NCBI GenBank assembly: GCA_031274845.1
Contig: JAISPN010000276.1
Coordinates: 1-6,458, forward strand
DNA: 6,458 bases
Source: Acidobacteriaceae bacterium
GTDB taxonomy: Bacteria > Acidobacteriota > Vicinamibacteria > Vicinamibacterales > CAVVIG01
Direction: 5' to 3'
Numbering within the stretch: the stretch's first letter is position 1; each line of letters opens with the position of its first letter. Positions 1 through 5,968 of the stretch are shown piece by piece. The position numbers and the translations under genes are program-made. Under the pieces are notes generated by a model that worked only from the letters and a program-made list of their open reading frames with translations, was not told the origin of the DNA and made no database searches.

Positions 1-868
1 CTTCTGCATCATCCCCACGCTGCGCGGAGCCTATCGCAGCCGCTCCGCTGAATCGATTATTGAGGAAGCGCGGCGGCTCGCGGCGCAAGGCGTCAAAGAA
101 CTGCTGCTCATCTCGCAAGACACGACGTTCTACGGCGTCGACCGCAAGGAGCGCGGCGCGCTCGGCCGCTTGCTGCGCGCGCTCAACGACGTCCCCGGAC
201 TCGAATGGATCCGTCTGCTCTATCTGTATCCCACGACGATTGACGAAGACACGCTCGCGGCGATGGCGGAGTGCGACAAGGTGTGCAAGTACATCGACCT
301 GCCGCTGCAGCATGCGTCAGATCCCGTGCTAAAGCGGATGAAACGCCCCGGCACCCGCCGCACGTACGACGCGCTGCTCCATCGCATCCGCGAACGCGTG
401 CCGGGCGTGTCGCTACGCACCGCGGTCATCGTCGGCTTCCCCGGCGAAACCGACGCGGATGTCGATAGGTTGTGTGATTTTATTGCCGCCCATCCGTTCG
501 ACCATGTCGGCGTCTTCACCTACTCGCACGAACAGGGCACCGCCGCGCATCACCTTGCCGACGATGTGCCGGCGTCAGTGAAGAACGCCCGCCGCACGCG
601 CGTGATGTCGCTGCAGAAACGGCTGGTAAAAGCCCGCCAGAAGGCGCGCGTCGGCGAACGCCTGCGCATCATGGTGGATGGCCCGTCGAGCGACCACGAC
701 CTCGTCCTCCGCGGCCGCCTCGCCACGCAAGCCCCGGAGATCGACGCCGCGGTCTACCTGACCGAGTGCGACCCGTCGGCATACACGGCCGGCGATCTCG
801 TCGACGTCGAAGTCATCGGCGCGCGCGACTACGACCTGCTCGTCCGTCCTGTTTCCCAAGACCGCTGA
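1..868 (+). CDS. rimO: Ribosomal protein S12 methylthiotransferase RimO, 3' part (5' end outside window)
   Basis: RimO is a radical-SAM enzyme with two iron-sulfur clusters that adds a methylthio group to the beta carbon of a conserved aspartate in ribosomal protein S12. The visible 288 residues (first full codon at base 2) begin inside the radical-SAM cluster motif: Cys2, followed by IIPTLRG and RSRS, is the third cysteine of CxxxCxxC, and the other two lie left of the window. Further family signatures follow: LYLYPTTID, the IDLPLQHASD segment, VGFPGET, and GVFTYSHEQGT, the last typical of RimO rather than the tRNA enzyme MiaB. Residues about 217-284 form the C-terminal TRAM domain, with the APEIDAAVYL stretch characteristic of RimO. 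The N-terminal UPF0004 domain is missing only because of the window edge. The gene ends 95 bp before rimP and appears to be transcribed separately from the operon downstream, which has its own promoter. The reading frame is intact to TGA. Confidence 0.95.
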   Translation, partial: FCIIPTLRGAYRSRSAESIIEEARRLAAQGVKELLLISQDTTFYGVDRKERGALGRLLRALNDVPGLEWIRLLYLYPTTIDEDTLAAMAECDKVCKYIDLPLQHASDPVLKRMKRPGTRRTYDALLHRIRERVPGVSLRTAVIVGFPGETDADVDRLCDFIAAHPFDHVGVFTYSHEQGTAAHHLADDVPASVKNARRTRVMSLQKRLVKARQKARVGERLRIMVDGPSSDHDLVLRGRLATQAPEIDAAVYLTECDPSAYTAGDLVDVEVIGARDYDLLVRPVSQDR

Positions 869-875
869 AACCACG

Positions 876-884
876 TGCTATACT
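876..884 (+). promoter_or_regulatory. Extended -10 promoter for the rimP-nusA-infB operon
   Basis: TGCTATACT is a full extended -10 element: TGn followed by TATACT, five of six matches to TATAAT. It lies 8 bp after the rimO stop codon in one of the few less GC-rich stretches of the window. No good -35 hexamer is seen 16-18 bp upstream (the bases there are around CCCAAG), which fits extended -10 promoters that depend little on -35 contacts. The predicted start is at about 890-891. It would place a short leader with two hairpins ahead of rimP. Prediction from sequence only. Confidence 0.55.
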
Positions 885-890
885 CTTTCG

Positions 891-916
891 TTCGGACACT
901 TGGGTGTAGGACCGAA
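891..916 (+). promoter_or_regulatory. rimP leader stem-loop upstream of the terminator hairpin
   Basis: In the predicted leader RNA, TTCGG (891-895) can pair with CCGAA (912-916), and directly inside it ACAC (896-899) pairs with GTGT (904-907). This leaves a UUGG tetraloop (900-903) and a one-sided AGGA bulge (908-911). The structure starts at the predicted +1 and its last two bases (AA, 915-916) are also the first two bases of the terminator stem, so the two hairpins abut and compete only at that edge. No ligand-binding class is recognised. It may be a leader element that modulates the following terminator, but pairing was worked out by eye and could be partly fortuitous. Confidence 0.4.
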
Positions 917-938
917 GTGGGCTCATGCCCACTTTTTT
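915..938 (+). terminator. Intrinsic terminator or attenuator in the rimP leader
   Basis: AAGTGGGC (915-922), loop TCAT, then GCCCACTT (927-934) make a perfect 8-bp stem. The T run spans 933-938 and is followed by AG and TTTCT. It lies downstream of the predicted operon promoter and 26 bp before the rimP start codon, so it would act both on readthrough from rimO and on transcripts from the operon's own promoter. That placement makes it a candidate attenuator rather than a simple gene-end terminator. The U tract is short and interrupted, the kind of hairpin whose efficiency may depend on NusA, which this operon encodes. Confidence 0.7.
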
Positions 939-963
939 AGTTTCTAGGGGCCTTGTTTTCCGG

Positions 964-1452
964 ATGACACGCCATGGTGACGTCGCGCAGCAGGTGAGGC
1001 AGATTGCCGAACGTGTCGCGCAGAGTTACGCACTCGACATCTTCGACGTGCAATATCGTCGGGAGGCGCCGGGTATGGTTCTGCGGGTGCAACTCGACCG
1101 GCCGGGAGCGGGTGCCGCGCCGGAAGACAGTGTCAGTGTTGAAGACTGCGCGAACGTCAGCCGCGATTTGAGCGCCGTGCTCGACGTGGAAGATGTCGTG
1201 CCGAACGCATACACCCTCGAAGTTTCGTCGCCGGGCCTCGATCGTCCGCTGAGGCAGGCGGCAGACTACGTCCGGTTTACCGGCCGCCGCGCCAAGCTCG
1301 TGATGCGCGAACCGGTGGACGGACAGGGGTATTTCAAAGGACGGCTGGCAGGCGTCGAGAGCGGCGCGGTCACCATCGAGACCGACGACGGCCGGCGGCG
1401 CGAAGTGCCGCTGGCGGTCATCACACGGGCGAATCTGGAAGTGGAATTTTAA
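964..1452 (+). CDS. rimP: Ribosome maturation factor RimP
   Basis: RimP binds the free 30S subunit and helps assemble its pseudoknot and S12 region. The 162-residue product matches the usual family length of about 150-160. It has the two-domain layout: an N-terminal alpha/beta domain (about 1-90) with VEDCANVSRDLSAVLD, and a C-terminal SH3-like barrel (about 98-162). The hallmark YTLEVSSPGLDRPL at residues 83-96 joins them. I place the start at ATG 964. An in-frame ATG at 925 would add 13 residues but lies in the loop of the terminator hairpin and encodes hydrophobic sequence unlike RimP. The AGGGG at 946-950, 13 bases upstream, is only a weak and distant ribosome-binding site. It is the first gene of the operon and ends 2 bp before nusA, so the two are probably translationally coupled. 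Confidence 0.94.
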   Translation: MTRHGDVAQQVRQIAERVAQSYALDIFDVQYRREAPGMVLRVQLDRPGAGAAPEDSVSVEDCANVSRDLSAVLDVEDVVPNAYTLEVSSPGLDRPLRQAADYVRFTGRRAKLVMREPVDGQGYFKGRLAGVESGAVTIETDDGRRREVPLAVITRANLEVEF

Positions 1453-1454
1453 CC

Positions 1455-2660
1455 ATGTCGAATGCGCTTCAGCAGTTCATCGAGGCCGTAGCCAAAGAAA
1501 AAGGCGTCGAGCAGGAGATCATCGTCAGCGCGCTGCAGGACGCGGTCGAAGCCGCGGCCCGCAAGCGATACAAGAACGAGAACATGCGCGCCCGCGTCAA
1601 CCTCGAATCCGGACAGCTCGAACTGGTCGCGGTCAAACGCATCGTCGAGCAGGTGACGACGCCCGGCCTTGAGATGTCGCTCGACGAGGCGCGCGAACTC
1701 TACGGCGACGAAGCCGAAGTCGACATGGAAGTCGAGTTCCCGCGCGCGCCTGAAGACTTGGGACGGATCGCGGCGCAAACGGCCAAGCAGGTCATCTTCC
1801 AGAAAGTCCGCGAAGCCGAACGCGAGAACATCTTCGCCGAGTACAACCAGCGGATCGGCGAGGTCGTCAACGGCATCGTCAAGCGCTTCGAAAACGGCGA
1901 CATCATCATTGAAATCGGCCGCATCGAAGCGGTGCTGCCGCGCAAGGAACAGTCGCGCGCCGAAAGCTACGCGCCGCAGGATCGCATTCGCGTCGTCATC
2001 AAGGGCGTGAACCGCAGCGCCAAGGGTCCGCAGATCGTGCTCTCGCGGACCGATCCGGCGCTGCTCATCAAGCTCTTCGAACAGGAAGTGCCGGAAATCT
2101 ACGACGGCACCGTGATGGTGCGCGGCGCCGTGCGCGAGGCGGGCGACCGCGCCAAGGTGGCGGTCTACTCCCGCGAGCGCGATGTGGACCCGGTGGGCGC
2201 GTGCGTCGGCATGAAGGGGACGCGCGTCCAATCGATCATCCGCGAACTGCGCGGCGAGAAAATCGACATCGTCGAGTGGTCGGAAGATCCGATTGCGTTT
2301 GTCACCAATGCGCTGAGCCCGGCGAAGGTGCAGCGGGTCTCGATCGTCGACGACAAAGACCGCGTCATGGAGGTCATCGTCGAGGACAAGCAGTTGTCGC
2401 TGGCTATCGGCAAGAAGGGCCAGAACGTGCGTCTTGCGGCGAAGCTCACCGGCTGGCGCATCGACATCAAGAGCGAAGAAGAAAAGCGCCGCGAGGTCGA
2501 GGCGCAGTTCGAGGGGCTCGAAACCACGAGCGACAGCGAGAGCGCACACGTGAGCGCGGAACCAGGCGACGCCGAACCGGCGCAGACGTCTGAGCCCGAG
2601 TCTCAGCCCGCCGCTGACGAAACGCCCGAGACCCCTGCGGACGACACGTCCGCCGAGTAA
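1455..2660 (+). CDS. nusA: Transcription termination/antitermination factor NusA
   Basis: NusA binds RNA polymerase and nascent RNA, stimulating pausing and intrinsic termination and taking part in antitermination complexes. The 401-residue protein has the N-terminal polymerase-binding domain (about 1-130), an S1 domain (about 135-199, starting GEVVNGIVKRFENGD), KH1 with GMKG at 252-255, and KH2 with GKKG at 319-322. After about residue 340 comes a low-complexity tail: residues 347-401 hold 17 Asp/Glu and no Lys/Arg. The two acidic-repeat domains of E. coli NusA (495 residues) are absent, as in many other bacteria. ATG 1455 has a GGAA at 1443-1446 with an 8-base spacer. The gene sits 2 bp after rimP and 19 bp before infB. 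No ylxR or L7Ae-like gene lies between nusA and infB, unlike in Firmicutes. Confidence 0.97.
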   Translation: MSNALQQFIEAVAKEKGVEQEIIVSALQDAVEAAARKRYKNENMRARVNLESGQLELVAVKRIVEQVTTPGLEMSLDEARELYGDEAEVDMEVEFPRAPEDLGRIAAQTAKQVIFQKVREAERENIFAEYNQRIGEVVNGIVKRFENGDIIIEIGRIEAVLPRKEQSRAESYAPQDRIRVVIKGVNRSAKGPQIVLSRTDPALLIKLFEQEVPEIYDGTVMVRGAVREAGDRAKVAVYSRERDVDPVGACVGMKGTRVQSIIRELRGEKIDIVEWSEDPIAFVTNALSPAKVQRVSIVDDKDRVMEVIVEDKQLSLAIGKKGQNVRLAAKLTGWRIDIKSEEEKRREVEAQFEGLETTSDSESAHVSAEPGDAEPAQTSEPESQPAADETPETPADDTSAE

Positions 2661-2668
2661 TTTCACTT

Positions 2669-2682
2669 GAGGTAAGCCGTTG
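2669..2682 (+). promoter_or_regulatory. infB ribosome-binding site and TTG start codon
   Basis: GAGGT at 2669-2673 matches the anti-Shine-Dalgarno well and lies 6 bases from a TTG at 2680-2682. An in-frame TGA at 2668-2670 overlaps the site, so translation cannot begin further upstream, and no ATG occurs in frame until residue 304, deep in the linker. The first codons after TTG encode the conserved IF2 N-terminal motif (VRIYRVAELLG), so TTG is the start. Confidence 0.85.
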
Positions 2683-5577
2683 TCAACAGTCCGGATTTAC
2701 AGAGTCGCGGAGCTTCTGGGTACCACGAGTCAAGAGGTGACCGCGTTGCTCAAACGCGATCACGGCATCGAGGTCAAGAGCGCGTCGAGCACGATCGAAG
2801 AGGTTGTGGCGCGGCAGTTCGTCGATCGCCTGGCCAGGCAGCGCAACATCAAGCTGCCGACGGGCGACATCTTCGCCGAAGGCCCGGTCGTCAACAAAGG
2901 CAAGAAGCCGGTGCTCAGCAAGAAGGGGCCCGAACCGGCGAAGCCTGTGGTGCCCGCGCTGCCACCGCCGCGACTGGTAAAGACGGCCAAGCTTGTGGCC
3001 ACGCACGCCACCGATCATCCAGCGGCCGAAGACGAGATCCTCGAACACGACGCCACACCGGACGTGGCTGCCGTTGAAACGCTGACCGTCGAGCCGCCAG
3101 CGGTCGAAGCACCGCCTCCTCCACCGCCGGTAGTTGTCGAACCGGCCGTCGACGTGGAACCCGCGCCGGTCGCGCACGTGGCTCCTCATCAGGAACAGGA
3201 ACCAGCCGAAGCGGAAGCACCGGCCGCGGCCGTCGCTGACATCCCCGCGCCTCCAGCCGCCGAGCCTGAATCTCTCGCTGCGGCGCCCGTGGCCCCTGCC
3301 GTCGAAGCGCCCAAGCCGCCGACGCCGGGACGGATCATTCCGCCGACGCTCCGGCTTCGCATCGAAGAACATCGCCCGACGACACCGACGCCGCCGCTGC
3401 CGACGGTCACCGCGCCGCGCGTGGTCACACGTCCACGCCCGGCGGCACCGTCGCAGGCGCGTCCCGCGACATCTGCTCGTCCGGGTCAGCCGCAAGCGGG
3501 CGCGCCAGCCGGCGCACGCACTGGCGTGCCTCCCGCGGGTGGACGTCCCGTGCCGCCATCAGGTCCACGCCCGGGATATCCCGGTTCGATGTCTCGGCCA
3601 ACACCGGGCGGACCGCGTCCGCTTCCGTCACAGCCGGTTCGCACGCAGCAACCGGGCGCGCCGGCGCGGCCGGGTCAGTACCCGCAGCGCCCATCGGGAC
3701 CGCCGCGTCCGCAAATGCGTCCGCCGATGTCGGGCCACCGCCCAGCGTCGTCCGGAGGACCACGGCGCGACATGCGTCCGTCGTCTTCGCCCGTGTCACA
3801 GAGCGCGCCGCCGCCAGTCACCCGCACGATCACGCTCGCCGAAGGGATGACGGTCAAGGATCTGGCCGACAAGCTGGATGTGCGCGTGAAGGACGTCCTC
3901 GGCAAGCTGCTGATGAAGCGGCTGATGATGACCATCAACTCGACGCTCGACACCGAAACCGCCACGATGCTCGCGCGCGAGTTTGGCGCCGACGTGCAGA
4001 TGCGCAGCTTCGAAGAAGAGCTGATCGAAACCGATCGCGAAGAAGCCAACGCGGCCGATATCATCACGCGGGCGCCGGTCGTCACGGTCATGGGTCACGT
4101 CGACCATGGCAAGACCAGCCTGCTCGACGCGATCCGTTCAGCGCGCGTCGCTGACCGCGAAGCGGGCGGGATCACGCAGCACATCGGCGCGTATCACGTC
4201 ACGATCAACAACCGCGACATCGTGTTCCTCGACACGCCGGGTCACGAAGCGTTCACGTTGATGCGCGCACGAGGCGCGAAAGTCACCGACATCGTCATCC
4301 TCGTCGTCGCGGCCGACGACGGCGTGATGCCGCAAACGCGCGAAGCGATCGACCATGCGCGCGCGGCCAACGTGCCGATCGTGGTTGCCATCAACAAGAT
4401 CGACAAGCCGAACGCCAACACGGAGCGCGTCAAGCGCGAGCTCACCGATCTGAACCTCATGCCGGAAGAATGGGGCGGCACGACGGTCACGGTTGAAGTC
4501 TCGGCGAAAAAGAAACAGAACATCGATCTGCTGCTCGAAATGGTGCTGCTCGTCAGCGACATCGGCGAGTTGAAGGCGAACCCGAAACGGAGCGCCACCG
4601 GCACGGTCCTCGAATCGAAACTCGACAAGGGGCGCGGTCCGGTCGCCACGGTGCTGGTGCAGGACGGCACGCTGCGTGTCGGCGATACGTTCATCGCCGG
4701 TCCGATCGTGGGCCGCGTCCGCGCGCTCATCGACGATCGTGGACGTCCGACGAAAGTGGCCGGCCCGTCGACGCCGGTCGAAGTGCTTGGTCTCACGGGT
4801 CTCCCGCAACCCGGCGACGTGTTTCAGGTCGCCGAAGCCGCGCGCGCGCGGCAGATTGCCGCGTTCCGCGAGGAGCAGGCGAAGAACCGCGCGCTCGGCG
4901 CGAAGGGGGGCCGCCTCACGCTCGAAGCGCTTCAGGCGCAGATCGCCGATGGCGGCATGAAGGAACTCCCCGTCATCATCAAGACCGACGTGCAGGGCTC
5001 GTCCGAAGTGCTTGCCGACACGCTGACCAAGCTGTCGGACGAGAAGGTGAAGATCCGGATCATCCACTCGGGCGTGGGCGCCGTGAACGAGTCAGACGTG
5101 CTGCTCGCGTCCGCGTCGAAAGCCATCATCGTCGCGTTCAACGTGCGGCCGGACCGCAACGCCGAAGAGATCGCCAACCGCGAAGGTGTCGACGTGCGTC
5201 AGCACTCGGTCATCTACAACGTCACCGACGAGATCAAGAAGGCGATGGTCGGCCTGCTCGAACCGACCTTCAAGGAAGTGCGCGTCGGCGTCGCCGAAGT
5301 GCGCGACATCTTCAAGGTGCCGAAGTTCGGCACGATTGCCGGCTGCATGGTGACGGACGGACGCATCACGCGGTCGGGCGATACGCAGGCCCGGCTGCTC
5401 CGCGACAACGTGATTCTGCACGCCGGCAAGATCGGCTCGCTGCGCCGCTTCAAAGACGACGTCAGCGAAGTGCGGTCCGGCTTCGAGTGCGGCATCGGCT
5501 TCGACCGCTACAACGATCTCAAGGTCGGCGATCTCATCGAAGTCTTCACGATGGAGCGCGTCGCGGTCACGGCCTAG
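2680..5577 (+). CDS. infB: Translation initiation factor IF-2
   Basis: IF2 is the GTPase that brings fMet-tRNA to the 30S subunit and promotes subunit joining. The 965-residue protein begins at TTG with an IF2_N subdomain (about 1-55, VRIYRVAELLG), followed by a long disordered linker (about 60-380) and a second IF2_N subdomain (about 382-440, TITLAEGMTVKDLADKL). The G domain has all motifs: GHVDHGKT (472-479), GGITQHIGAY (496-505), DTPGH (518-522), NKID (572-575) and SAK (608-610). Domain II follows from about 637, then the connecting domains. The C-terminal fMet-tRNA-binding domain includes ECGIGFDRYNDLKVGD (936-951). The core is complete and looks functional. The linker is notable: residues 105-210 contain 21 acidic and no basic residues, while 241-380 contain 19 Arg, no Lys and one acidic residue. 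The gene is between nusA and rbfA, the usual order. No internal initiation site is proposed. Confidence 0.98.
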   Translation: MSTVRIYRVAELLGTTSQEVTALLKRDHGIEVKSASSTIEEVVARQFVDRLARQRNIKLPTGDIFAEGPVVNKGKKPVLSKKGPEPAKPVVPALPPPRLVKTAKLVATHATDHPAAEDEILEHDATPDVAAVETLTVEPPAVEAPPPPPPVVVEPAVDVEPAPVAHVAPHQEQEPAEAEAPAAAVADIPAPPAAEPESLAAAPVAPAVEAPKPPTPGRIIPPTLRLRIEEHRPTTPTPPLPTVTAPRVVTRPRPAAPSQARPATSARPGQPQAGAPAGARTGVPPAGGRPVPPSGPRPGYPGSMSRPTPGGPRPLPSQPVRTQQPGAPARPGQYPQRPSGPPRPQMRPPMSGHRPASSGGPRRDMRPSSSPVSQSAPPPVTRTITLAEGMTVKDLADKLDVRVKDVLGKLLMKRLMMTINSTLDTETATMLAREFGADVQMRSFEEELIETDREEANAADIITRAPVVTVMGHVDHGKTSLLDAIRSARVADREAGGITQHIGAYHVTINNRDIVFLDTPGHEAFTLMRARGAKVTDIVILVVAADDGVMPQTREAIDHARAANVPIVVAINKIDKPNANTERVKRELTDLNLMPEEWGGTTVTVEVSAKKKQNIDLLLEMVLLVSDIGELKANPKRSATGTVLESKLDKGRGPVATVLVQDGTLRVGDTFIAGPIVGRVRALIDDRGRPTKVAGPSTPVEVLGLTGLPQPGDVFQVAEAARARQIAAFREEQAKNRALGAKGGRLTLEALQAQIADGGMKELPVIIKTDVQGSSEVLADTLTKLSDEKVKIRIIHSGVGAVNESDVLLASASKAIIVAFNVRPDRNAEEIANREGVDVRQHSVIYNVTDEIKKAMVGLLEPTFKEVRVGVAEVRDIFKVPKFGTIAGCMVTDGRITRSGDTQARLLRDNVILHAGKIGSLRRFKDDVSEVRSGFECGIGFDRYNDLKVGDLIEVFTMERVAVTA

Positions 5578-5593
5578 ACGCGCGAGCGATCAC

Positions 5594-5968
5594 ATGTCCC
5601 AGGGTTCACGTCCCGATCGGGTCGCCGACCAGATTCGCAGCGAGCTGGCACTGCTACTCGCGCGCGAAGTCCACGACCCGGGCATCGGCTTCGTCACGCT
5701 CACGCGCGTGCAGGTGAGCCCGGATTTACAACTCGCGCGCGTCATGTACACGGCGCTCGGCGACGACAAGACACGCGCGACCACCGCGAAGGCGCTCGAT
5801 CGCGCGACGCCGTTCCTGCGACGGCACATCGGTCAGCGGCTGCGCCTGAAGCGCACACCGGAAATACGATTTCAGTACGACGAAGCGGTGGCCGGACAGA
5901 GCCGCATCGAGCAACTGCTGCAGGAGCTCCATGGAGCGCCGCGCGAGGATGAATCGGACGACACCTGA
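5594..5968 (+). CDS. rbfA: 30S ribosome-binding factor RbfA
   Basis: RbfA is a small KH-fold protein that binds immature 30S particles and assists 16S rRNA 5'-end maturation, and is important for growth in the cold. The 124-residue length is normal for the family. Recognisable features are RPDRVADQIRSELALLLARE at the N terminus, the DPGIGFVTLTRVQVSPDL segment (28-45), RRHIGQRLRLKRTPEIRFQY (76-95), and RIEQLLQEL near the end. The tail (115-124) is short and acidic. ATG 5594 follows infB by 16 bp. Only a weak GAG/GCGA purine stretch precedes it, so expression may rely partly on coupling with infB. Its TGA overlaps the ATG of the next gene by one base. Confidence 0.95.
   Translation: MSQGSRPDRVADQIRSELALLLAREVHDPGIGFVTLTRVQVSPDLQLARVMYTALGDDKTRATTAKALDRATPFLRRHIGQRLRLKRTPEIRFQYDEAVAGQSRIEQLLQELHGAPREDESDDT

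Noticed and set aside
872..877. CACGTG palindrome just after the rimO stop, overlapping the extended -10.
   Set aside because: Only 6 bp with no flanking symmetry; expected often by chance in GC-rich DNA and not enough to call an operator.
1449..2666. A 405-codon open frame on the - strand covering the whole of nusA.
   Set aside because: It mirrors nusA almost exactly and gives low-complexity Asp/Arg/Leu/Phe-rich protein. High-GC genes with strong third-position bias often leave such antisense frames open. NusA itself has clear domains.
2683..3495. A 270-codon open frame on the - strand opposite the infB linker.
   Set aside because: An Arg/Gly-rich product from reading Pro/Ala/Glu codons backwards; no domain, and it ends where the linker's codon pattern changes.
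3400..3819. Repeated-looking GC-rich stretches such as CCGGGTCAG in the infB linker, checked as a DNA repeat or CRISPR array.
   Set aside because: The similarity comes from recurring RPGQ/RP/GP codons. Units are irregular in length and sequence and the frame is coding throughout.
3134..3850. A 238-codon + strand frame overlapping infB in another frame.
   Set aside because: The product is almost all Arg, Ser and Pro, an out-of-frame reading of GC-rich linker codons; no start-site support.
4138..5067. A 309-codon open frame on the - strand within infB.
   Set aside because: It is antisense to the conserved IF2 G domain and domain II, has biased Arg/Asp/His/Val composition and no recognisable motif; a codon-bias shadow.
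5578..5593. The infB-rbfA gap, checked for a terminator or promoter.
   Set aside because: Only 16 bp, with no hairpin plus T run and no -10-like sequence; consistent with continuous operon transcription.
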